NCBI GenBank assembly: GCA_036402215.1 | Contig: DASWTI010000421.1 | Span: 1 to 23,415, forward strand | DNA length: 23,415 bases | Source: DASXTS01 sp036402215 | Lineage (GTDB): Bacteria; Actinomycetota; Actinomycetes; Mycobacteriales; Pseudonocardiaceae | Direction: 5' to 3' | Shown here: piece by piece, positions 1 to 6,752 of the stretch | Layout: each line of letters begins with the position of its first letter | Position numbering within the stretch: position 1 is the stretch's first letter | The notes under the pieces: generated by a model | Database searches by the model: none | Told to the model about the DNA's origin: nothing | The model's input: only the letters and a program-made list of their open reading frames with translations | Made by a program: the position numbers and the translations under genes

Positions 1-1418
1 GCCGGGCCGGCGGCGGGGGCGGCCTCGGCACCCGGGGCGGCGTCGTCGCCATCCGTGGGGCCGGTCGGAGCCGGGTCCGGGTGCCGGGTGGGGTCGTGGC
101 GCAGGCCGACGCCGGCCGCGACCAGGAGGGCGGCCAGGCCGGCGCAGACCGCCGTGATCACCCAGACCGCGTTGCCCCAGAGCTGCCAGGCCGCCACACC
201 GACGAGCGGGCCGAGGGCGTAGCCCGCCTGCTGCGGCACGGTGGCGGTGGCGATGTAGCGCGCCCGCAGGCGTTCCGGCGCCACCATGCCCGGGTAGGCC
301 ATCATGGACGGCGCCGCGACGACCTCGCCGAGGGTCCAGACCACGGTGGCGAGCACCAGCACGGAGATCGCGTCCGGCCCGACGTACACCAGGTGCCCGA
401 GCCCGAGCAACGCCATGCCGGCCGCCATCGGCAGCCCGACCGGCAGCCGCTGCGTCCACCGGGAGAACACCAGCTCCAGGGCGATCACCACGAAACCGTT
501 GACCGCCAGCAGGATCGCGTACACCCGCTCGGAGTGACCGTTGCCGGTGATGAACAACGGCAGCGCCGCCGTCATCTGGATGTAGGCGACGGCGGTGAGG
601 AACATCGCCGCGGCGAACAGCATGAACCGGGTGTCGGCGAACACGTCCCGGTAGCCGCGGCGCTCCGGCGCGGCAGGGCCGGCGGTGGCGCCGGTGGCCG
701 CGGCGGACTCCGGTGCGCCGGCGGCATCGGTGACGGCGGCGGACTCCGGTGCCGTGGCGGAACCGGTGGCGGCGGAACCGGTGGTGGCGTCGGCGGAACC
801 GGCGGCGGGCTCCGGTGCGGCGGCGGTGCCACGGTCCGGCGGCAGCAGCAGCAACGCGATCAGCGCGAACGCCGTGGCGGCCGCGGCGTCGGCGTAGAAC
901 AGCACGTCGTAGGAGAAGACCGAGATGATCAGCGCCGCGGTGAGCGGGCCGACCGTGGCGCCGACGTTGAACGCCAGGCGGTTGACGGCGAACACCATGA
1001 CCTGATGGCGGCGGTCGGTGAGCTGCACCAGCCAGGCCGTGGACGCCGGCACGTACGCCTGCAGGCACACGCCGGTGACGCCCGCGATGCCCACCGCGAG
1101 CCAGCCGTACGGCGCGTGCACCAGGCACAGCACGAGCACCGCGGCCGCCGTCATGGAGCCGACGATCGTCCAGCGGTAGCCGACCCGGTCGGCGATCGCG
1201 CCGCCCACCGCGGTGCCGAACACCCGCCCGACGAGCAGCGCGGCCAGCGCCACGCCCGCGTGCCAGGCGGAGAAGCCGCGGTTCACCAGGAACAGCACCA
1301 GGAAGGCGTTGAGGAAGGCGGTGAGGTTGTTGACGAAGACGCCGAGGATGAGCACCCGCGCGGTGGTCGGCAACGCGCGGACGGTGCCCAGCACGGTGGG
1401 GTGCTCGGTGGTGGTCAC
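1..1418 (-). CDS. MFS drug-type exporter, C-terminus beyond left edge (copy 1)
   Basis: Major facilitator superfamily transporter, probably exporting the product of this cluster. The start is a GTG that overlaps the stop of the upstream ATP-grasp gene by 4 bases (GTGA), with GAGGAGG just upstream, so translation is likely coupled. No stop occurs before the window edge; the last visible residues are an Ala/Pro-rich tail after the final membrane segment, so only a few residues are missing. The N-terminal half shows hydrophobic helices and a motif A (GGAIADRVGYR) between helices 2 and 3. The loop between helices 6 and 7 is a long Ala/Thr/Ser/Pro low-complexity linker encoded by short direct repeats (about 690-830). 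It is clearly paralogous to the MFS gene at 9684-10997. Substrate is inferred from context only. Confidence 0.9.
   Translation of the reverse strand, partial: MTTTEHPTVLGTVRALPTTARVLILGVFVNNLTAFLNAFLVLFLVNRGFSAWHAGVALAALLVGRVFGTAVGGAIADRVGYRWTIVGSMTAAAVLVLCLVHAPYGWLAVGIAGVTGVCLQAYVPASTAWLVQLTDRRHQVMVFAVNRLAFNVGATVGPLTAALIISVFSYDVLFYADAAAATAFALIALLLLPPDRGTAAAPEPAAGSADATTGSAATGSATAPESAAVTDAAGAPESAAATGATAGPAAPERRGYRDVFADTRFMLFAAAMFLTAVAYIQMTAALPLFITGNGHSERVYAILLAVNGFVVIALELVFSRWTQRLPVGLPMAAGMALLGLGHLVYVGPDAISVLVLATVVWTLGEVVAAPSMMAYPGMVAPERLRARYIATATVPQQAGYALGPLVGVAAWQLWGNAVWVITAVCAGLAALLVAAGVGLRHDPTRHPDPAPTGPTDGDDAAPGAEAAPAAGP
690..830. repeat. Short direct repeats encoding the MFS central linker
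   Basis: A GCGGCGGACTCCGGTGC 17-mer occurs twice (700-716 and 736-752), followed by three GGCGGAACCGG-type units. Together they encode the Ala/Ser/Thr/Glu-rich cytoplasmic loop between the two halves of the MFS protein. Such linkers tolerate length change, so this is likely slippage within a coding region and not a mobile element. Confidence 0.55.
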
Positions 1419-2674
1419 GCCGGCACCTCCTCGGTGAGCGGCCGGCCGGTGACGGCGAAGAACCGGTTGGGGTCCCGCACCGCCTCGCGGGTCTCCTCGA
1501 CGCTGCCGGCGAGCGCGATGACGAAGCCGTAGCGGGCCAGGTTCTTCGGCGGCAGGTGCAGCACCGTGCCCGGGCCGACGGTGACGACCGCCCGGTGGAT
1601 CGGCGGCACCACCTGGTCCTCGCGCACCTCGGCGGTGAGCACCTCCAGGTCGTACGGCGGCTGCCCGAAGCGCACCGACGCGGCGAGGTGCTTCGTCGGC
1701 ACCACGCGGGCTGGCGCCACCCCGGCGGCGGCGTCGGCCGCGGCCAGCGACTCGTCGTAGCCGGAGGTGATGAGCCCCAGGTACGGGATGAGGTCGCCGC
1801 CCATGCGGGCGTTGATCTCGATGACGCACCAGCCGCGCGGGGTGCGCATGAGCTCGGTGTGCGTGATGCCGTCCCGGTAACCGACCGCCTCGTGCGCGCG
1901 GCGCAGCACGTCGAGCAGCTCGGGGTCGCGCAGCAGCGGGTCGTCGGCGTGCACGTCGTGCCCGGCCTCGTCGAACTCCCACGGCGGCTCGGTGCCGAGG
2001 ATCTTGTGGGCCACCACGATCGGCTGGTAGTCGCCGCGGTGCGACACCCCGTCCACCGCGATCTCCGGGCCGGTCATGACCTCCTCGACGATGACGTACT
2101 CGTCGAACTGGCGGATGCCGGACATCCGCACCGCGTCGGCCTCGGCGTACATCGCCCGCAGGTGATCGGGGTCGTCGGCACGGCGCACCCCCATGCTGGC
2201 GCCGAGGTTGCGCGGCTTCACCATCACCGGGTAGCCGATCTCCGCGGCCACGGCGAGCGCCGCGTCGACGTCCGGCACCGGGCGGGACACCGGCTGGTAC
2301 AGCCCGGCGGCGGTGAGCGCGGCGCGGGTGGCGCTCTTGTCCCGGCAGCGGGCCACGGCATCCGGGTCCAGCGTGGTGAAGCCGAGCGCCGCGCTGGTGT
2401 GCGCGGCGTGCTCCACGTACGCCTCGTCGTAGCAGAACACCCCGGCCACGTCGTGGTCCTCGGTGACCGCCCGGGCGGCGGCGGTGAGTTTCTCGCCGTC
2501 CAGGCAGTCGACCACGGTGTGCGCCTGGATGAACGGCTCCTCCCAGGTGGGTGGAGTGGGGTTCAGCAGCCACAGCCGGTAGCGCGTGGAGACCGATTCG
2601 AAGATGTACGAGCGGTTCGCCGCGTAGCTGCTGCCGACCATGATCAGCAGCGGGCGGCGGTCGGCCGGTTCCAT
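1415..2674 (-). CDS. ATP-grasp carboxylate-amine ligase (ligase 1)
   Basis: A 419-residue ATP-grasp enzyme, expected to activate a carboxylate as acyl phosphate and join it to an amine, forming an amide or peptide bond. Visible motifs are VMVKPRNLGASMGV (ATP-binding Lys153), VIVEEVMTGPEIAVDGV around 194-210 and the metal-binding EINARMGGD at 286-294. Length and order match the L-amino-acid ligase/BacD-like group. The ATG at 2674 is preceded by GTGAGGA; the open frame extends further upstream but only into the amidinotransferase gene. It lies 28 bases after the amidinotransferase and overlaps the exporter by 4 bases, so it belongs to the same operon. A guanidino amino acid made by the operon is the obvious substrate candidate; this is inference. 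Confidence 0.92.
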   Translation of the reverse strand: MEPADRRPLLIMVGSSYAANRSYIFESVSTRYRLWLLNPTPPTWEEPFIQAHTVVDCLDGEKLTAAARAVTEDHDVAGVFCYDEAYVEHAAHTSAALGFTTLDPDAVARCRDKSATRAALTAAGLYQPVSRPVPDVDAALAVAAEIGYPVMVKPRNLGASMGVRRADDPDHLRAMYAEADAVRMSGIRQFDEYVIVEEVMTGPEIAVDGVSHRGDYQPIVVAHKILGTEPPWEFDEAGHDVHADDPLLRDPELLDVLRRAHEAVGYRDGITHTELMRTPRGWCVIEINARMGGDLIPYLGLITSGYDESLAAADAAAGVAPARVVPTKHLAASVRFGQPPYDLEVLTAEVREDQVVPPIHRAVVTVGPGTVLHLPPKNLARYGFVIALAGSVEETREAVRDPNRFFAVTGRPLTEEVPA

Positions 2675-2702
2675 GGTGCGGGTCCTCACGATTGGTGCGT
2701 GG

Positions 2703-3782
2703 TCAGGCGAAGTAGTCCTCGGGGCCGCCGCGCCGCCGCAGGTCGAGGGTGGCGCAGTGGAAGCCACCGCCGAACGTGTTGACGGTGCGGAACGGCAACG
2801 GTATCGGGGTGAGGCCCTCCTTCTCGAAGAGCCGGATGAGCTCCACCTCACCGGCCTCGACGAACACCCGCTCCGGGTCCAGCATCAGGGTGTTCATCGC
2901 GATCCAGCGGCTGCAGAAGTACATCGTCTGGTCGGCCGGGATGGCCGGCTCCGGGCAGACCACCATGTCCCAGCCGGCGAACATCGGCGGCAGCTCCCGC
3001 ACCCGCTCGGGGTTGACCAGCACCTTGCCCGGCCGCAGCGGGACGAACGTGGCGTTCATGTGCATCGGGTGGTCGTCGGCGAACGCCACCTCGTGCACCC
3101 GGAACTCGTCGCCGAGCGCGCGCCGCATCCACTCGATGCCGAACGCGTTGGTGACGTGGCTGCGCTGCACCAGGATGTCGCGGCCGAAGCGCATGAAGTC
3201 GCCGGCGTCGATGATCGGCTCGTACTCGGTGATCACCGAGGCCTCCGGCGGGAACAGCTCGCCGGGGCCGGGCCTGGCGTCCTGGTAGCCGGGGTTGTAC
3301 GAGGCGTCGGTGAGCTCCGGCTTGGGCGCGGCGATCCAGCGGGCGCCGCGCCGGAAACAGTCCTTGAAGATGCGGCGGAACGGGTGCGTGGCGAAGTAGT
3401 ACGAGCGCCAGCCCATGGTGGCCTCGACGATGTGGTCGCCGGCCACCAGCGCGATGTCGCGCGGGAAGGTGTGCGCGGAGCCGCCGGTGGTCGTCCAGTC
3501 CTGGCTGCCGAACGGGCGCGACTGGTCCACCGGGTCCGGCCGGTGCACGGTGACGCCCTCGGCCTGCAGCACCCGGGCGAAGTTGTCGAGCTCCTCGCGG
3601 GCGGCGTCCACCTGGTCACTCGGGAAGCTGCCGCCGCCGTTGGCCCGGTAGAAGTCCCAGGACTCCGGCGGCATGGTGGCCTCCAGCGCGACGTCCCACG
3701 GTGGTACCGCGGCGCCGTCGATGACCCCGACGACGACCTCCTCCAGCGGGTCCCACTCGGTGTACGAGCCGGCGTAGGTCAC
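2703..3782 (-). CDS. AGAT-type L-arginine:amine amidinotransferase
   Basis: A 359-residue amidinotransferase of the glycine amidinotransferase/StrB family. It would move the amidino group of arginine, through a cysteine-bound intermediate, to an acceptor amine, releasing ornithine. The triad is visible: Asp192 in EPIIDAGDFMRFGRD, His241 in HPMHMNATF and Cys343 in FGGGFHCATLDLRRRG. The stretch QRSHVTNAFGIEWMRR and the MHMNATF motif resemble animal and cyanobacterial glycine amidinotransferases more than the inosamine-phosphate enzyme StrB. It starts with GTG at 3782, with GGGAGAG upstream, 13 bases after the SznF-like gene. The acceptor is unknown: glycine giving guanidinoacetate is the family default, but a cluster-specific amine, or an oxidised or methylated arginine as donor, is possible. 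Confidence 0.93.
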   Translation of the reverse strand: MTYAGSYTEWDPLEEVVVGVIDGAAVPPWDVALEATMPPESWDFYRANGGGSFPSDQVDAAREELDNFARVLQAEGVTVHRPDPVDQSRPFGSQDWTTTGGSAHTFPRDIALVAGDHIVEATMGWRSYYFATHPFRRIFKDCFRRGARWIAAPKPELTDASYNPGYQDARPGPGELFPPEASVITEYEPIIDAGDFMRFGRDILVQRSHVTNAFGIEWMRRALGDEFRVHEVAFADDHPMHMNATFVPLRPGKVLVNPERVRELPPMFAGWDMVVCPEPAIPADQTMYFCSRWIAMNTLMLDPERVFVEAGEVELIRLFEKEGLTPIPLPFRTVNTFGGGFHCATLDLRRRGGPEDYFA

Positions 3783-3795
3783 GGGTGTTCTCTCC

Positions 3796-5223
3796 CTACT
3801 GTGCGAGGACGGACGCGATGGTCAGGTCGGCGGACGGCGAGGCAGCCAGCAGGCCGTGCAGCCGGCCGGCCGGGACGAACAGGGTGTCGCCGGCGGCCAG
3901 CCGGTGCGGCCGCCCGGTGGCCCAGGCGTGCACCTCGACCTCCCCGGCGGAGACCGTGATCAGCCGGTCGCCGTCGTGCACCTCGGTGCAGAACGGGTCG
4001 CCGGGCCGCAGCCGCGTCGCCACCGCGTCGTCCGCGGCCGAGGTGGCGAGCCGCCCGCCGAGCTCGGTGTGCCGCTCCAGGGTGTCGGCCCAGCGGATCT
4101 GGGCGAGGAAGTCCGCGTCGCCCAGCCGCATCAGCACCTTGATCTCCTCGATGCCGCGCACCAGCTCGGGGATCACCACCTCGCCGTGCGCCCGGGCCAG
4201 GCCCAGCAACAGGTTCTCGTAGGTCATCCGGCCGTGGTGGATGTCGATGTGCGCGTGCTCGTCGCAGTACTTGGTGTCCACCCGGTCGCCGAACACCGCG
4301 CGCAGCATGGCCCCGGTGTTGGCGAAGCCCTGGGCGAACAGCCACTCCAGGTAGGTCACCGCGGACATGTACCGGAACAGCCCGCGGTGGTCCTCGGTGA
4401 GGTAGTTGAAGTAGTTGGTGCCGGCCAGCGAGCTGGTGAGGTAGAAGTTCCAGTACGCGTGCAGGTCGGTACGCAGCCCGACGCTCGCCAGCATCTCCTT
4501 GAAGATCGTGCTGTGCTTGGCGGAGTAGACGCCGTAGCCGAACTCGTCCACGAAGATCTTGAACAGCTCGGACTGCTCGACGCCCCAGGAGCCGCCGAGG
4601 TTGCGGGCCATCGCGGACGCCTCGGTCAGCGCGTCCAGGGCGAGCTGGATGAGGTTGAGCGAGGCCGCCTCCTCGGCGTGCGCGCACTCGGTGATGGCGC
4701 GCATGACCCCGGTCACCGGCAGGTCGCCGACGGCGGGGTTGATGCCGCTGCCGTCGGCGGGCGAGCCGGCCTCGGTGACCTCGGTGAGGAAGTACTCCTG
4801 CAGCTCGTCGAGCGTGCGCACCGCCGGCCGCGGCGCGGCCTCGGCGAGGAACGAGAAGGCGTAGCGCTCCAGGTCGGGCCGGACGGCGTCGCGCAGCCGC
4901 CGGACCTCGTCGCCGTAGAACAGGTCGAAGTCCGCCTTGGCGGTGCCCAGCCCGGCCGCGGGCAGCAGGATCATGTCGCTCTCGTAGGCGTTGCACAGCA
5001 CCCGGCCGGCGATGAGCTGCCGCCGGCCGAGGAACTCCGCCTCGGTGGCCGGCACCGAGAAGTCCAGCGCACCCGGGTCGTCCACCGAGATGGGGCGCCG
5101 GTACGGGTTGCCGTCGATGTAGACCTCCGGCCCCGGCCGGAACACCCGCTGCGCCGCGTAGCGGGACAGCGCGTCGGACAGCCCGGGGCCGGTCACCGGG
5201 GTCTCGGGCAGGGTGGCGGTCAT
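3796..5223 (-). CDS. SznF-family diiron N-oxygenase with cupin domain (paralog 1)
   Basis: A 475-residue homolog of SznF, the streptozotocin enzyme that hydroxylates guanidine nitrogens of N-methylarginine in a heme-oxygenase-like diiron domain and rearranges the product in a C-terminal cupin. The layout is an N-terminal helical region (1-180), diiron domain (about 185-370) and cupin (about 400-470). All diiron ligands I recall for SznF have counterparts at a constant offset: Glu201, Glu227 (VDEFGYG), His237 (AKHSTIF), Glu293, His323, Asp327 and His330 (CDEHAHIDIHH). In the cupin the expected His-x-His reads Glu414-x-His416, while the distal His456 (PAGRLHG) is kept. The ATG at 5223 overlaps the methyltransferase stop (ATGA). 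Likely substrate: the methylated arginine from that neighbour; product not certain. Confidence 0.92.
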   Translation of the reverse strand: MTATLPETPVTGPGLSDALSRYAAQRVFRPGPEVYIDGNPYRRPISVDDPGALDFSVPATEAEFLGRRQLIAGRVLCNAYESDMILLPAAGLGTAKADFDLFYGDEVRRLRDAVRPDLERYAFSFLAEAAPRPAVRTLDELQEYFLTEVTEAGSPADGSGINPAVGDLPVTGVMRAITECAHAEEAASLNLIQLALDALTEASAMARNLGGSWGVEQSELFKIFVDEFGYGVYSAKHSTIFKEMLASVGLRTDLHAYWNFYLTSSLAGTNYFNYLTEDHRGLFRYMSAVTYLEWLFAQGFANTGAMLRAVFGDRVDTKYCDEHAHIDIHHGRMTYENLLLGLARAHGEVVIPELVRGIEEIKVLMRLGDADFLAQIRWADTLERHTELGGRLATSAADDAVATRLRPGDPFCTEVHDGDRLITVSAGEVEVHAWATGRPHRLAAGDTLFVPAGRLHGLLAASPSADLTIASVLAQ

Positions 5224-6287
5224 GCGGGCGCTCCCGGGTCGAGCTCGATGTGGATGTGCAGCCCGTCGTGGCTCGCGCGCAGCGGCAGCGGCTCCCCCGG
5301 CCGCACCGGCACGGCGACCGGCAGGCACTGCACGGCCTGCTTCCAGTGCGTGTTCGGGTCGTGCGGCGAGTTGGACAGCGTGATGCCGGGGACGAGCTCC
5401 AGCTCGAACCAGAACACCACGGCGTGGCAGGTGCCGGCGGCCGTGGGCGGCACGGTGAACGTGGTGCTCGCGGGCTCGGCGGTGTCCCGGTAGAAGTCGA
5501 ACGAGAACACCTCGGCCGGGTCGGAGAGCGCCCGGTGCGGGTGCTTGGCGAGCCGCGAGTCGAAGTACTCCAGCGTGGCCAGCTCGTTGAAGCCGGACAG
5601 GTCGAAGCCGTACAGCTCGCCCACGATGTTCTTGCGCCGCAACGACTCGCTCTCCACGAGCACGGCGAGCACCCGGGCCCGCGCCGGCACGATGACGGCG
5701 TCCGCGGCGAGCAGGTGCTCACGGGCGTGCGCGATGGTGCCGAGAATGCCCTCGCCGAGCAGGCCGCAGTCCACCGTCTCGGTCACCAGCAGGTCGGCGC
5801 GGCGCGGCAGGTCGCCGGGCACGCGCATGTCGGTCGACCGCTTGGACAGCACGGTGACCGCGTCGCCGTAGCCGGCCTGGCGGATGATCCGCTCGGCGAC
5901 CTCGGAGACGAACGGCTGGGCCTCGCAGGCCACCACGTGCCGGGCCCCGGCGCGGGCCGCCATCAGGGCGAGCAGGCCCGAGCCGGTGCCGACGTCGAGG
6001 ACCAGCGAGTCCGGCGTGACCATGCGCTCGATCGCCTCGTCGTAGCTCGCGGCGCGGTCGCCGTCGTGCATCATCTCGAAGTGCCAGCGCGGCACGCACT
6101 GGCGGATGCAGCGGTTGTACCGGGTGGCCGCGTCGCGGTTGCCGGGGTCGGAGCGCAGCGCGAGCCGGTAGGTGCGCGCGGCGTCCTCGTAGGCCCCCGC
6201 GGCGTACTGGCTGTCTCCGAAGCGCAGGAACTCCTGCACCACCCAGTCGTCCCCGGCCGGGATCACCAGCGTCGAGTTCTCGGTCAT
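5220..6287 (-). CDS. PRMT-like guanidine N-methyltransferase with TPR (SznE-like)
   Basis: A 355-residue SAM-dependent methyltransferase of the protein arginine methyltransferase type. A tetratricopeptide-like helix pair (about 17-58) precedes the Rossmann domain: HFEMMHDGDRAASYDEAI is the substrate-clamp helix, VLDVGTGSG (96-104) is motif I, Glu122 should bind the SAM ribose, and the double-E loop carries Glu170 and Glu179 (VTETVDCGLLGEG). A THWKQ motif stands at 313-317, as in true PRMTs. In streptozotocin biosynthesis a PRMT-like enzyme, SznE, methylates free L-arginine for SznF. Direct 4-base overlap with the SznF paralog argues for the same job, so free arginine or a small guanidino compound is the likely substrate, not a protein. 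Start at ATG 6287, overlapping the Rieske stop. Confidence 0.93.
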   Translation of the reverse strand: MTENSTLVIPAGDDWVVQEFLRFGDSQYAAGAYEDAARTYRLALRSDPGNRDAATRYNRCIRQCVPRWHFEMMHDGDRAASYDEAIERMVTPDSLVLDVGTGSGLLALMAARAGARHVVACEAQPFVSEVAERIIRQAGYGDAVTVLSKRSTDMRVPGDLPRRADLLVTETVDCGLLGEGILGTIAHAREHLLAADAVIVPARARVLAVLVESESLRRKNIVGELYGFDLSGFNELATLEYFDSRLAKHPHRALSDPAEVFSFDFYRDTAEPASTTFTVPPTAAGTCHAVVFWFELELVPGITLSNSPHDPNTHWKQAVQCLPVAVPVRPGEPLPLRASHDGLHIHIELDPGAPA

Positions 6288-6700
6288 CGCGTCCCCGCAG
6301 TCGTATCGGTCAGGTTCCCGTTCACCGGTCCGGTCAGGCCGTTCTCCTTGTCGCACAGCGGATCCATCGGCGGCAGGTTGGCCAGCACCCGGCGCCGCCG
6401 CGCGGTGACCGGCACCTCCGGCCCGACGCCGGGCAGCACCACCACCGCCTCGTCGCCGGTGCGCACCATGGGCAGCGCGGTCCGGCGGACGGCCGCGGTG
6501 CCGACCCGGGTGCCGTGCCACGGGCAGGCCAGCCGGCGGCCGTCCGGGGTGAGCCGGGCCAGGCTGAGCGGGCCGCCCCGGTGCGGGCAGCTGTCCAGCA
6601 CCAGCTCCGCGCGGCCGGCCGTCTCCAGGACGAACCAGCGCCGATCGCCGACCACGAGAACGTTGTGGCGGCTGAGGTCCATGACGACGACGCGCCTCAT
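6284..6700 (-). CDS. Small Rieske [2Fe-2S] ferredoxin-like protein
   Basis: A 138-residue single-domain Rieske protein. The two metal-binding boxes are intact: CPHRGGPL at about 38-45 and CPWHGTRV at about 59-66, giving the Cys-x-His and Cys-x2-His ligand pattern of Rieske centres. There is no oxygenase catalytic domain, no signal peptide and no membrane segment, so it should be a soluble electron carrier. GAGGGGG lies 8 bases before the ATG at 6700; an internal ATG at 6682 is a less likely start. It sits between SznF paralog 2 and the methyltransferase, whose start overlaps its stop. I infer that it passes electrons to one or both diiron N-oxygenases, whose natural reductant is not defined. 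No matching reductase gene is in the window. Confidence 0.9.
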   Translation of the reverse strand: MRRVVVMDLSRHNVLVVGDRRWFVLETAGRAELVLDSCPHRGGPLSLARLTPDGRRLACPWHGTRVGTAAVRRTALPMVRTGDEAVVVLPGVGPEVPVTARRRRVLANLPPMDPLCDKENGLTGPVNGNLTDTTAGTR

Positions 6701-6731
6701 CGATGCCCCCTCGATGTCCAGCTCTCCGACG

Positions 6732-6750
6732 GCGCCGCCCCGAGCGGCGC
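6732..6750 (-). terminator. Intercistronic hairpin, possible attenuator
   Basis: GCGCCGC and GCGGCGC form a perfect 7-bp stem around a 5-base loop, 2 bases past the stop of SznF paralog 2 and about 30 bases before the Rieske start. There is no T-tract, so it may stabilise or partly attenuate the transcript instead of ending it. Confidence 0.3.
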
Positions 6751-6752
6751 GC

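Noticed and set aside
2703..3782. Calling the amidinotransferase StrB (aminoglycoside pathway)
   Set aside because: Its MHMNATF and QRSHVTN motifs fit glycine amidinotransferases better, and no aminocyclitol genes are present.
3796..5223. Start upstream of 5223 for N-oxygenase 1 (frame open to 5328)
   Set aside because: The extension lies inside the methyltransferase gene and is Arg/Ala-rich; the ATGA overlap at 5220-5223 and SznF-like length support the ATG at 5223.
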